Assembly: GCF_023715895.1 (NCBI RefSeq)
Contig: NZ_JAMBOO010000033.1
Coordinates: 1 to 45,146 of the forward strand
Direction: 5' to 3'
Length of the DNA stretch: 45,146 nucleotides
From: Domibacillus indicus
GTDB taxonomy: Bacteria > Bacillota > Bacilli > Bacillales > Domibacillaceae
Shown here: piece after piece, positions 7,372-15,031 of the stretch
Layout: every line of letters starts with the position of its first letter
Numbering within the stretch: the first letter of the stretch is position 1
The notes under the pieces: model-generated
Databases searched by the model: none
Seen by the model: the letters and a program-made list of their open reading frames with translations, nothing else
What the model was told of the DNA's origin: nothing
Made by a program: the position numbers and the translations under genes

Positions 7372-7692
7372 ATGCCGAAAATTTTTAATATTCACAAAGA
7401 TAAAGATTGCTGTAACTGTGTTAAAGATATGGCCAAACAGCTCAAGGAACATGAAAGTGAATTTGCGCTTATTTTTGAAAAAAACGCTATTATATTGGCC
7501 AGAATAAAAGAAGTAAAAGGTGACATCGTTATTTTAGAACAAGTACTCAGCAAACAGATTTTCTTTAGTGGCGGTCAAACAATAGCGTTTGGTACTGCTG
7601 AATTAGTTGTAAGTATTTGCGAAATCACAGAGTTTGCTGCTCCGTTAGAACCAGGCCTGGTTGAAGTGGCGTTAAAAAATCTTAAAGTTTGA
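7372..7692 (+). CDS. Unidentified 106-aa protein, cysteine cluster at N terminus
   Basis: A strong ribosome-binding site (GGGGGGA) lies just upstream of ATG 7372. The N terminus carries DKDCCNCVKDMAKQL, a CCxC cluster followed by an amphipathic helix. The rest is predicted strand-rich (GDIVILEQVL, FFSGGQTIAFG, ELVVSICEI). The Cys-rich start and small size recall spore coat or exosporium proteins, and two SASP genes lie on this replicon, but this is only a suggestion. The stop codon lies inside the inverted-repeat element that begins at 7688, so the last codon and stop may come from the insertion and the original C terminus may be lost. Confidence 0.6.
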   Translation: MPKIFNIHKDKDCCNCVKDMAKQLKEHESEFALIFEKNAIILARIKEVKGDIVILEQVLSKQIFFSGGQTIAFGTAELVVSICEITEFAAPLEPGLVEVALKNLKV

Positions 7693-7833
7693 CACTCCCA
7701 CAGCTAAAGCCGCAAGCCCTTCACCTTGCGGTGAAACGGGTGGGATTCTGAAGTGCGAATGCGTTCACTGTCCATTTCTGTTTAGAACTCGCCTTCAGTT
7801 AAGGGCGGTGTCATCAGCCGTGGGAGTGTCAAA
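7688..7833. mobile_element. 146-bp miniature element related to the 30-kb TnpB element end
   Basis: Perfect 14-bp terminal inverted repeats, TTTGACACTCCCAC and its complement, enclose 118 bp. Bases 7689-7819 match the right-end region at 30011-30141 nearly base for base. It is therefore a right-end (omega RNA-like) copy without tnpB that has gained a mirror-image terminus, like the palindrome-associated elements derived from IS200/IS605. Confidence 0.65.
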
Positions 7834-7898
7834 TACCATTGTTAAATGAAAATTTGAGTACGCTTAAAAACGCCTAATAGCTGTATGAAAAAAAATGA

Positions 7899-7943
7899 AA
7901 AAAGTCAGGCATTCGACGATTGAATTGTCGAATGCCTGGCTTA
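7899..7943 (-). terminator. Intrinsic terminator of the second SASP gene
   Basis: Read on the minus strand, a 15-bp stem (GCCAGGCATTCGAC with its complement) is followed by TTTTTT. It lies about 70 bases after the stop of the SASP gene. Confidence 0.8.
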
Positions 7944-8009
7944 GTTAAAACTATCTAGACTTTTTCAATGCCTCCATTATTTGAGGCGGGATGCTTGGAA
8001 ATTAATGTA

Positions 8010-8210
8010 TTACCTTTGGAATCCGTTTAATTGCTGTTCAGCCATACGTACTAAACGTTTTGTGATTTCTCCGCCAACTGAACCGTTAGCACGTGATGTA
8101 ACGTCTGCGCCTAGTTGTACACCGAATTCTGATGCAATTTCATACTTCATTTGGTCGATGGCTTGCTGTGCTCCTGGTGCGACTAACTGATTATTGTTGT
8201 TGCTTGGCAT
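8010..8210 (-). CDS. Alpha/beta-type small acid-soluble spore protein (second copy)
   Basis: A 66-residue SASP with the same GPR cleavage region ([15 protein letters not shown]) and signature [12 protein letters not shown] as the one at 1715-1909. It differs at the N terminus ([13 protein letters not shown]) and has the C-terminal tail NGFQR. ATG 8210 is preceded by GGGAGA at normal spacing. The gene has its own forespore-type promoter and terminator. Two divergent SASP copies on one replicon point to paralogues rather than a recent duplication. Confidence 0.93.
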   Translation of the reverse strand: MPSNNNNQLVAPGAQQAIDQMKYEIASEFGVQLGADVTSRANGSVGGEITKRLVRMAEQQLNGFQR

Positions 8211-8316
8211 AACTGTTCATCTCCCTTTTTTTAATTAGCCGGGTACTAACGGAGTTGCACCGTTGCGATTAAATCGTCTGGACTTCCAGATGAAGAACCC
8301 GATGTGATTATGTGAC

Positions 8317-8345
8317 TAGTATGTATTGAATCTGGCACTTTATCC
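8317..8345 (-). promoter_or_regulatory. Forespore sigma-G type promoter for the SASP gene
   Basis: On the minus strand CATACTA (8317-8323), a perfect sigma-G -10, and GGATA (8341-8345) are separated by 17 bases. The start site would give a leader of about 100 nt before ATG 8210. Confidence 0.6.
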
Positions 8346-8513
8346 GCGTTATTCTTATTTCAAGAGAGTTTTTTCATTAAAATATTTTCCAATAATCTCA
8401 CATTTTGTAACGCAATAGTGAAAAAACATATGAGGGGAACAAGTGAAAGCAAAGTAAATGTTAGCATCAGGCATATTATTGTTGGCTGGCTTTAAACGAT
8501 AGTGTTGGTCCTT

Positions 8514-8825
8514 TTAATTATGAAAAGATTTTACCTGCTGAAATATCCACTCTATCATTTCCTCATTTTCATAAGCGAGGACCCAGGATGCATGGTCATA
8601 ATTCATTTCTGTCCCGTATTCTGTATATATTGTCTTTCCTCCCGCGTTTTCAATAGCATTTATAATGTTTCTTGAATATGAAACAGGTATTACCGAATCA
8701 TCTTCTGCATGAAATGCCCAGATCGGCTTGTGATCGATTAGATGGACCTTAGCTGGATCAGCTCCTCCCGCTATCGGAACCATCGCTGCAAATAGATCAG
8801 GGTGTTCCATATTCATATTGAACAA
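8514..8825 (-). pseudogene. C-terminal fragment of an alpha/beta-hydrolase (esterase/peptidase type)
   Basis: The remaining ~100 residues read like the C-terminal half of a dienelactone hydrolase/prolyl-oligopeptidase type enzyme. NMEHPDLFAAMVPIAGG follows where the nucleophile elbow would be; PIWAFHAEDDSVIPV carries the catalytic-Asp loop, and YDHASWVLAY the catalytic His. The nucleophile serine and the whole N-terminal half are missing. The break coincides with the left-end hairpin of the neighbouring TnpB element at 8831, so insertion or deletion at that end most likely removed the front of the gene. No start with a ribosome-binding site remains. Confidence 0.75.
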
Positions 8826-8830
8826 AAAAT

Positions 8831-8883
8831 TAGCGCCGCACTCCCCTTCAAAATCTCCGATTTAGTGGGGGTTAGGCGCTAAG
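8831..8883. repeat. Left-end hairpin of lineage-2 TnpB element
   Basis: TTAGCGCC and GGCGCTAA form a perfect 8-bp outer stem, with ACTCCCC/GGGGGT inside. Related copies stand alone at 32877-32926 and 35672-35723, each preceded by TTGAAC or TTCAAC plus an A-run. Confidence 0.65.
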
Positions 8884-9047
8884 GTCTTAATTCTTCGCCT
8901 ATTCTTCAATATATTTTTTCATTAGACCCATTGCCGCTTCTTATTTATCATCACTCACACTGATTTTCTTTTCGTTTTACAATTGATTTCCATTTTGATA
9001 CGATCAACCTATTATAAGGACTAAAAAATGGAAAGGAGGGTTTGGTG

Positions 9048-10334
9048 ATGAAAGTTGCGAAGTCGCTACTGCACAAAATTACAAATCAGACGGATATCTT
9101 CAATGCTACGCTGGATATTTACAATGATGCTCTGTCCTTCGTCATCGGGGTTATCGACAAAGAGTTTGATCATACCGACGGCCTGACAACCAAATCGATT
9201 GTATCGGCAGTAGAAAAACTGATTCACGCAACCAAATCAAACCCTCTTCCAAAATACAAAGAGTTTAACGAACGTTTTTACAAGTTTCCTTCCTATTTCC
9301 GCAGAAGTGCCATTGCCTCTGCTTTCGGAAAGGTAAAGAGCTTCCGCTCTAACTATCAAAACTGGGAAGAAGAGCAGAAGTATGCTCTTTCCGAAGGAAA
9401 AAAGTTTAAAAAACAGCCTCCGCGGCTACAGGAGGAACATAAAGAATTTCCTGTTTTTTATCGAGGGAACATGTTTAATAAAACATCCGATACATCTGCA
9501 CAAATTAAGGTGTTCTATCAGAATGACTGGGTATGGATGGATATCGAATTCAAAGGACAAGACCACTACAAATGTGGTGTCTGGGAATGGAAAGAAAACA
9601 ACCCTAAGCTGATTAAGCGGGGAAAGAAATTCTTCCTTTCCATCAGCTATGAAAGTAAAATTACTTTAACAAAAACACCTATTCAGGAACAAAAAGTGTG
9701 TGCAGTAGACCTTGGACTGACGAACTCTGCGGTTTGTTCAGTTATCGATGCAACAGGCACTGTCTTAGGCCGGACATTTATTGACCAGCCTAAAGAAAAA
9801 GACCGGCGGCAGATCAATGGGTACCAGCAGCATATTGTCCGCCATACTAGCCATGAAATTGTCAAATTCGCGGCAAAGCATGGCTGTGACGTTATCGTAT
9901 TCGAATACCTGGGCAGAATGAAAATCCCAAAGGGGTTTTATGGAGCCAGGAAACTTCGTTTCAAGCTTCATAGGTGGCGGAAAATAGGCATCCAGAACAA
10001 AGTGGAAGAAATGGCGCACTGCCTGGGCATGCGCATTTCCCGGATTAATCCGCAGAACACCAGCGTCCTGGCGTTCGACGGCTCCGGAAAAGTAGAACGG
10101 AACCCGAAAAAAGACCTTGCCACGTTTTCAACGGGCAAAGTCTATCATGCGGATTTATCAGCTTCGTATAACATCGGCGCCCGTTATTTTATCCGGGCTT
10201 TTCAAAAATCCATCTCGGAAACGAAATGGTTGTCTCTTCAGGCAAAAGTTCCTGAGCTGACAATAAGGACATTCCAGACCTTGTCTTCGTTCATTAGTCT
10301 CCATCATGCACTCGGGCTTCCGCAGGAAGCTTAA
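9048..10334 (+). CDS. TnpB-related protein without zinc ribbon (lineage 2)
   Basis: A 428-aa protein of the TnpB-related accessory group. The RuvC-like residues are present: Asp in CAVDLGLTNSAV (about residue 221), Glu in VIVFEYLGRM and Asp in YHADLSASYNIGARYF (about 372). The zinc-ribbon region, which normally has two CxxC pairs, instead reads NTSVLAFDGSGKVER with no cysteines. The N-terminal ~200 residues are an insertion-rich recognition lobe unlike lineage 1. ATG 9048 is chosen because GGAGGG lies seven bases upstream; TTG and GTG codons lie just before it. A decayed copy lies at 4840-5290. Probably an RNA-guided nuclease, with less certainty than lineage 1. Confidence 0.85.
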   Translation: MKVAKSLLHKITNQTDIFNATLDIYNDALSFVIGVIDKEFDHTDGLTTKSIVSAVEKLIHATKSNPLPKYKEFNERFYKFPSYFRRSAIASAFGKVKSFRSNYQNWEEEQKYALSEGKKFKKQPPRLQEEHKEFPVFYRGNMFNKTSDTSAQIKVFYQNDWVWMDIEFKGQDHYKCGVWEWKENNPKLIKRGKKFFLSISYESKITLTKTPIQEQKVCAVDLGLTNSAVCSVIDATGTVLGRTFIDQPKEKDRRQINGYQQHIVRHTSHEIVKFAAKHGCDVIVFEYLGRMKIPKGFYGARKLRFKLHRWRKIGIQNKVEEMAHCLGMRISRINPQNTSVLAFDGSGKVERNPKKDLATFSTGKVYHADLSASYNIGARYFIRAFQKSISETKWLSLQAKVPELTIRTFQTLSSFISLHHALGLPQEA

Positions 10335-10407
10335 CCAGCTGGTGTTGTACCGTATTCAAGATAAGGGATGCTCCATCAAAATCTTTGATTTAGGTGGAGA
10401 GGTTCAC
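10335..10407 (+). ncRNA. Right end and putative omega RNA scaffold of lineage-2 element
   Basis: After the stop codon, CTCCATCAAA and TTTGATTTAGGTGGAG form a hairpin ending at GGTTCAC (10401-10407). The same end sequence, with different DNA after it, occurs at 2612, 33197, 36030 (reversed) and 37858, which fixes GGTTCAC as the element boundary. The guide would be the bases after 10407. Confidence 0.5.
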
Positions 10408-10424
10408 CATAAAACAGTTAAGTC

Positions 10425-10595
10425 TTAAGCAGATCTTGTGGCCTGGGCCTCAATAGCTTGTGGTGTCCAATAGACGATGTATGGGTTCAGTTTCGGTTAA
10501 ACCGGCCTTCTATAAACTAAAACATAGCCAGCTATGCTGCCCAGTAGTCTGCGTACTGCGTATGTATGATTAGCTTCTTCTTTCTTTAAGATGGC
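10425..10595 (-). pseudogene. Remnant of an IS150-type (IS3 family) transposase
   Basis: The sequence matches the 3' part of the orfB at 42748-43563. Shared blocks include CAATAGCTTG-like, the CCTTCTATAAACTAAAACAT stretch, CCCAGTAGTCTGCGTACTG and CTTCTTCTTTCTTTAA. Point changes and small indels destroy the frame. Neither end of the element nor orfA remains. Confidence 0.7.
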
Positions 10596-10614
10596 GTGCG
10601 CAGGTCTCTAACAA

Positions 10615-10690
10615 ACAAAAGTGTACCTAATCAAAAGTATACATTTGATTAGGTACACTTTTGTTTAGGTATACTTTTGATTAGGTATAC
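10615..10690. repeat. GTATAC-type palindrome block 2
   Basis: Boxes GTGTACCTAATCAAAAGTAT and TAGGTACACTTTTG, then two more TAGGTATACTT boxes. The block ends 11 bases before ATG 10702, so it is also the upstream region of that gene. Confidence 0.65.
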
Positions 10691-10701
10691 TTCTACTTAC
10701 C

Positions 10702-10977
10702 ATGTTTTCATTATTCTCCCTAAACAAATTCATTCATAAAGCTCTTGAACAAATTGTGAAAAAGTATGAAAAAATGCTGCTGGAAAATCCCGATGCAGAT
10801 ATTAAGCAAATTATAGACAGCCGCAAATCCTCTGCAATGTCTAAACTAGATAAAATAGAATCTGTTCGAAACCAGCAAAATCATCCCTCTTTGTCAGAAG
10901 CGGATATTTCGCACCAAACGGTAAAAGATATATTTAATGAGTGGAAAGCTCAAATCATAGATGTAGATGTGTACTAG
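10702..10977 (+). CDS. Unidentified 91-aa helical protein between palindrome blocks
   Basis: No family recognised. The product is hydrophilic and predicted helical, with an N-terminal amphipathic segment LNKFIHKALEQIVKKYEKML and an acidic C terminus (IDVDVY). No clear ribosome-binding site precedes ATG 10702, which directly follows a GTATAC palindrome block, so a later start is possible. The gene is followed by a good terminator and then another palindrome block. The arrangement small gene plus palindrome block recurs at 33422, 36499 and 41700, which suggests a common way of acquisition or regulation. Coding is likely but not certain. Confidence 0.5.
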   Translation: MFSLFSLNKFIHKALEQIVKKYEKMLLENPDADIKQIIDSRKSSAMSKLDKIESVRNQQNHPSLSEADISHQTVKDIFNEWKAQIIDVDVY

Positions 10978-11006
10978 AGAAAAGGATATCTTCCTTTCTC
11001 TTTAAA
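10976..11006 (+). terminator. Intrinsic terminator after the 91-aa gene
   Basis: GAGAAAAGGA and TTCCTTTCTC form a stem around a short ATC loop, followed by TTTAAAA. Confidence 0.55.
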
Positions 11007-11074
11007 ACATAAAAGGGAATTCTTTATACTTCACTATTAGGAAAATCATTTGGGTGCGAACACTTCATCCACAA

Positions 11075-11133
11075 CAAATGTATACCTAACTAAAAGTGTA
11101 CTTTTGACTAGGTATACTTTTAGTTAGGTATAC
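11075..11133. repeat. GTATAC-type palindrome block 3
   Basis: Boxes ATGTATACCTAACTAAAAGT and CTAGGTATACTTTTAG, then TTAGGTATACGTATGC. Flanks resemble those of block 1, with CTTCATC before and CGTATGCTTAA after it. Confidence 0.65.
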
Positions 11134-11349
11134 GTATGCTTAATGACTTTTTTATTCTCCTTCTAAATGAATTTTCTTTTATAATATTTAGGGATACTCT
11201 CTGAAATGTATAAAATTTTCCACAAACGGACGATACTATATATGGGGAGGGGGGTTGGCCCCTCCTTTCATCTTGGTGTAATAAATCTTACTTTCTGCCA
11301 ATTGATTATTTGCTTTTCATGACCACTTTCAGAGTTTCAGATGAAAATG

Positions 11350-11378
11350 TTTCAATCTCGAGATAAATATTCTATAAT
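11350..11378 (+). promoter_or_regulatory. Possible promoter of the Spo0E-like gene
   Basis: A perfect TATAAT (11373-11378) lies 38 bases before ATG 11416. The -35 candidate at about 11350 (TTTCAA) is poor, so another sigma factor or an activator may be involved. Confidence 0.4.
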
Positions 11379-11415
11379 TTACCTAATATGTTTATTTAAG
11401 TACAGGAGGACTACC

Positions 11416-11583
11416 ATGACTTACAATAAAGGTGCTTTTTGCGAATTAGCGGATCGTATTGAGCAAATACGACAGCTTATGATTACTGCTGGCCTCCAGT
11501 ACGGTCTTGGCAGTCCTGAAACGCTGCGCTACAGCGAGCAATTAGACGAACTGATTCTTCAATATCAATTTCAAAATAGATGA
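11416..11583 (+). CDS. Spo0E-family aspartyl-phosphate phosphatase
   Basis: The 55-residue product fits the Spo0E/YisI/YnzD group. These small helical-hairpin phosphatases remove phosphate from Spo0A~P and so delay sporulation. It shows the paired helices: LADRIEQIRQLMITAGLQYG, a GLGSPETLRYSEQLDELI segment with the family SQxLD-type motif (here SEQLDEL), and a short tail. Length is typical. ATG 11416 is used because AGGAGG lies at good spacing; the open frame extends further upstream but has no start signal. A plasmid-borne Spo0E could let the plasmid bias the host decision between growth or transfer and sporulation. Confidence 0.85.
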   Translation: MTYNKGAFCELADRIEQIRQLMITAGLQYGLGSPETLRYSEQLDELILQYQFQNR

Positions 11584-11722
11584 TTCGCCTTAAGCCGAAA
11601 TGTGTTTTGCTCTAATAAGATTCCCATTTAAAATTAACAGTCCTTTTGTGTTGTGAAACCTTGGTTCCTATGCGCTCCTCTGTCTCACACAAATAGGCTT
11701 TCCGTTCTGCCCCATCTTTCCT

Positions 11723-12439
11723 TCAAGCCATATTCACTGGGCTTTTTTGTGAAAGCTGTTCTTCTACCCACTCGCTTCCGCTTTTAACATAAAAACCAGG
11801 CCTTTCCCGCGCAGAATGTACTTCTTGCTGCAAAACGGCTCTTATCCTTATATCCCCACAATGCAAAAGGCCCTCCAAATGCTTTAGTGATTCAGTCATC
11901 ACGATCATCCGCTCACCGAACTCTTTCCACTTTAAAAACACCAGGAGATCTTGAATATCTTCCTTTGCAGAATAGATATAAAGCGGCTTGTTTTTATAAA
12001 AGATTACCCCTTCAAACGGATTGACGGCTGGAGAAATACGGGAGCCTGGAAACCACTCATACAGCTGGAAAAACAACAGCTTTCCCAGCATATCTCCCGC
12101 CTCATACTTCAGCCAGTAATTGTTTTCGTATCCCGGTATACCAGCCACTTTTGCCCCATTGATACCCAACGTATAAACAGGTATCATTTGCTTGTTCTTT
12201 TGAATGTCGTGACGAACCAGTTTTTTCTCCAGCACCATTTTCTTCTTCCGCTTTTTATCCAAAGAAAATAACCGGGAGAGCTGCAGCCCTCCGATTACGC
12301 CAATGCAGGCGAGCGCTTCAAGCGCCTGCCTTTCTTTTGGTGATTCACCGTTTACATGCTTGTCCGGCTTGATGTGCTCCGAAACCCTTGTCCAGTTAAG
12401 TTTCCAGTTATGTTGGAGTGAAAACGGGCTGATACTCAT
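11723..12439 (-). CDS. Unidentified transfer-operon protein, winged-helix-like N terminus
   Basis: A 238-aa cytoplasmic protein, last gene of the transfer block. Residues ~35-110 (QALEALACIGVIGGLQLSRLF, then a basic KKRKKKMVLEKKLV stretch and PVYTLGINGAKVAG) resemble the winged-helix start of replication-relaxation proteins such as the one encoded at 15705-16733. The rest is not recognised. It starts at ATG 12439 with AAGGAG upstream; that site overlaps the stop of the S1-domain gene, so the two are translationally linked. A role in DNA processing at transfer is inferred from position. Confidence 0.65.
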   Translation of the reverse strand: MSISPFSLQHNWKLNWTRVSEHIKPDKHVNGESPKERQALEALACIGVIGGLQLSRLFSLDKKRKKKMVLEKKLVRHDIQKNKQMIPVYTLGINGAKVAGIPGYENNYWLKYEAGDMLGKLLFFQLYEWFPGSRISPAVNPFEGVIFYKNKPLYIYSAKEDIQDLLVFLKWKEFGERMIVMTESLKHLEGLLHCGDIRIRAVLQQEVHSARERPGFYVKSGSEWVEEQLSQKSPVNMA

Positions 12440-12452
12440 GGCTCTCCGCTCC

Positions 12453-13277
12453 TTACAGCACCCGCGTAATGCGCGAGCGGATTTGCTGCTTCTTTACATC
12501 AGTTTCGAGTACACGGACAAGCACACGGTCCCCTTTTTTCACATCCTGGAATTTTAAGTGCCTCGACAGGCTGTCCACACCCGGTTCTAAGTTGATAAAC
12601 ACACCGTATTCACGGACACCTGAGACGGTGCCTACGTATTCGTTCCCTTTCAGATAGCGGCCGGCACACAATGGCCACGGATTTCCCTCCGCTTCTTTTG
12701 AGCTGACTTTTACTCTCGTGTTTTCTTTATCAATCTCCATTACCTTTACCCTTAAGTGGTCACCAGGCTTTACCTTTTCCGTTAAGTCATCAATCCAGCC
12801 GTAGGAGATGTCTTCAATCGGAATCTTTACTTCAATCCCGCCAATATCTGCCCGGACCTGTGTCTGATTCACATGGCTGACCACCGCGACAATGATATCG
12901 CCCGGCTCAATTCTTTTAAGCGTGATGGACGCAGCCTGTTCAACCGCCGCTTTTCGGGAAGCAGTGAAGATGCCAGCATCACGGTCATAGTTCAGGACTT
13001 TAAACAGCACAGGCTGCCCTGTCATGCTGCGCAGCTGGCGAATGGTTTCAACACCGGTAAGCTCCATTGGAATGTAGCCACGGATGCTTCCGACTGAAAC
13101 GACTGCACACTGTTTACCCAGCTGCTTTTCAATGCCTATGATCGGCGCCTGCAGAATCGTCTGGTTTTGATAAGCGCCGAATACTTTCTTCCAGTTTTCA
13201 TCGACTTCCGTTGCCCGCACCTTTGACGGGTCGAATCCTTCAATCAGTACCTGTGCGAGATTTTCTGCTGCCATCAT
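12453..13277 (-). CDS. S1-domain RNA-binding protein of the transfer operon
   Basis: A 274-residue protein with at least two, probably three, S1-type OB folds. A degenerate one covers about 45-115 (VVSVGSIRGYIPMEL). The second, about 120-195, reads GDIIVAVVSHVNQTQVRADI, and the third, about 205-270, reads YVGTVSGVREYGVFINLEPG. S1 domains bind single-stranded RNA, and ribosomal protein S1 is built from such repeats. Here the gene lies between the coupling protein and a DNA-binding-like protein. Together with the NusG-like protein at the operon head it suggests RNA-level control of the transfer genes. AAGGAG precedes ATG 13277. Confidence 0.8.
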   Translation of the reverse strand: MMAAENLAQVLIEGFDPSKVRATEVDENWKKVFGAYQNQTILQAPIIGIEKQLGKQCAVVSVGSIRGYIPMELTGVETIRQLRSMTGQPVLFKVLNYDRDAGIFTASRKAAVEQAASITLKRIEPGDIIVAVVSHVNQTQVRADIGGIEVKIPIEDISYGWIDDLTEKVKPGDHLRVKVMEIDKENTRVKVSSKEAEGNPWPLCAGRYLKGNEYVGTVSGVREYGVFINLEPGVDSLSRHLKFQDVKKGDRVLVRVLETDVKKQQIRSRITRVL

Positions 13278-13315
13278 TCATCGCTCCTTCTTATTTTTAA
13301 TAGGCTGTGAACCTG

Positions 13316-15025
13316 TTAATCCCAGAATCCATCAGATGACTGAGGGGGTGTGAACACTTTTTTCTTCGCCGTTACAGTGTCGGATTCAGGCGTTTCTGTA
13401 TTCGGTGTCTCTGTATTTGTTTTTTCTTTTTTCAGCGTTTCCGGTGGGACCTCATCTTTGGTTTGAACAGCTTGCTGAACAACCGTTTTTTTCTCTTCAG
13501 CTGGCTTTTCAATGCTAGTTTTTTCTTTTGCTGTTTCAGCTTCTTCCTCTTGCCGTACCGCCAATTCTTTATGCTGTAAAGGATTTTCCTCCATAAGCAA
13601 TTGCTCTTCTTCCATACCTGCTTCGGGAGGTTGAGGAGATTCAGACATAGACAGGGCTTTCTCTTTCTTCCTGCGCTTTTTTTGTATGAAGTGCAGTCTC
13701 CGCAAAAGCCACGACCGCTTTCCTTCCCACTCTCTTTTTTCTTTCCAGTCACGTGGCACAAAGGTTCCTTTTGCCATTGCCGGCGGCTGGGGAGTACCGT
13801 TTTGTAGCAATTTATGGACAAAATGAAAACGAGGAAGCCCGTCCATTAAGTCTGTGTAATAGAAGCGGTACTCCTCGTTTTCCGTATCCCGGTATGATTC
13901 CGGAAAGAATTTCGGGATCAGTATTCGGTTTTTAAAGGTGCCCTGCCGCATAATGACCCGGTCCCGGCCAAATTCTTCCGCAAATTCTTTTGCATCACCC
14001 GCAGACAGTCCGCCAAATGTGATTTTGTTGCGGCATGATGTTAAAATGGCCTGCTTCATCGCTTTTGGACCAATCTTCCCAGCTTCTACTTCCAGCTGGC
14101 CAAGTGACTGCGTAGCGAAAATACCGGATACCCGGTATTCCGCCGCCAAAGAAAGGAACATCTCGACATCCGGGTTAATGTAGCGGCTGTATTCATCGAC
14201 AATCAGAAAATGTGGAATACGGGTCTGTTCTGTGCCGGGTCGCCGGAATGTGCCATTTTGCAAATGCATAATGATAAACTGGCCAAAGGCGTCACCTGCT
14301 TTTCGCAGTTTGCCAAGCGCCGTGTTCACCGCCAAGACCCCGCCTTCTTCAAAGTGCCGGTCAATGTTGATATCACTTTTGCCGGTCATGATCCTCTTCA
14401 GTGATTCATTGCTTGTGATGTTTTCCAGCTGGGCACGGAGCCCGATCACAAACTGCCGGTATTTTTCACGCATGCTGCCAAGGAGTTCCGATTCAAAAAA
14501 ATGGACAAGATCCGTTAGACCATCCCGCTTCTTCAGCTCTTTCACTTTTTTCTCCAGCTCTTTTTCATCCCGGAGCGTATTCATCACATCGATAATATCC
14601 ATCTTGTCGCCATGCAGGGCTTTCAGAAGCTTGGTGACATTGCGTGCGGACAGCTCCTGAACGGTTGCAAAAAAGGCATCCTGTTTGCCAAAAAGCCCTT
14701 TCAGTACAACAACGGTTGCTTCCGCCACATCATCCATACCGCCTTCCATCGGGTTAAAACCATGACTATGAGGAAGCTCCGGATCAATGTGGGTACAGGG
14801 AATGTCCATTTCCGTGCACATTTCATTCACCATCCGTGCGACATCGCCTTTGGGCTCTACCACCGATAACCCGAGAGGCACGCCCTGCTTTTTTTGAAGC
14901 AGGAGCTGATAGATCATCGGCTTTAAAATGGTAGCCGTCTTTCCGGAACGGGTGGGCCCCACAACAAGCATATGGGTGAAACAGTCGCTTCCCTGCCAGG
15001 TAATCGGGAGTCCGATTGGAATCAC
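13316..15025 (-). CDS. Type IV coupling protein ATPase part (VirD4/TraG/TraD family)
   Basis: This is the motor that recruits plasmid DNA and relaxase to the mating channel. Walker A is VVGPTRSGKT about 25 residues from the N terminus, Walker B is HFLIVDEYSRY, and the sensor stretch SGIFATQSLGQLE is typical of TraG/VirD4. The last ~130 residues are an acidic, repetitive tail (NTETPNTETPE). The family's N-terminal membrane anchor is absent here but is encoded directly upstream in the same frame (15032-15520), separated only by TAA AAA GAG. The GTG at 15025 sits within the AGAGGTG sequence itself, so its own initiation is doubtful. Either a nonsense mutation split the gene or the two halves are made separately. 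Confidence 0.9.
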   Translation of the reverse strand: MIPIGLPITWQGSDCFTHMLVVGPTRSGKTATILKPMIYQLLLQKKQGVPLGLSVVEPKGDVARMVNEMCTEMDIPCTHIDPELPHSHGFNPMEGGMDDVAEATVVVLKGLFGKQDAFFATVQELSARNVTKLLKALHGDKMDIIDVMNTLRDEKELEKKVKELKKRDGLTDLVHFFESELLGSMREKYRQFVIGLRAQLENITSNESLKRIMTGKSDINIDRHFEEGGVLAVNTALGKLRKAGDAFGQFIIMHLQNGTFRRPGTEQTRIPHFLIVDEYSRYINPDVEMFLSLAAEYRVSGIFATQSLGQLEVEAGKIGPKAMKQAILTSCRNKITFGGLSAGDAKEFAEEFGRDRVIMRQGTFKNRILIPKFFPESYRDTENEEYRFYYTDLMDGLPRFHFVHKLLQNGTPQPPAMAKGTFVPRDWKEKREWEGKRSWLLRRLHFIQKKRRKKEKALSMSESPQPPEAGMEEEQLLMEENPLQHKELAVRQEEEAETAKEKTSIEKPAEEKKTVVQQAVQTKDEVPPETLKKEKTNTETPNTETPESDTVTAKKKVFTPPQSSDGFWD

Positions 15026-15031
15026 CTCTTT

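Larger units (their letters stand above)
8827..10407 (+). mobile_element. IS200/IS605-like element with tnpB only (lineage 2)
   Basis: The left-end hairpin (8831-8883), tnpB and right-end hairpin (10366-10407) are in the expected order and orientation. The two ends share the core CAAAATCT..GATTTAG, as usual for this family. No tnpA. Solo or fused ends of this lineage occur at 2562, 32877, 33155, 35672, 36030 and 37803, making it the most active family in this plasmid. Confidence 0.6.
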
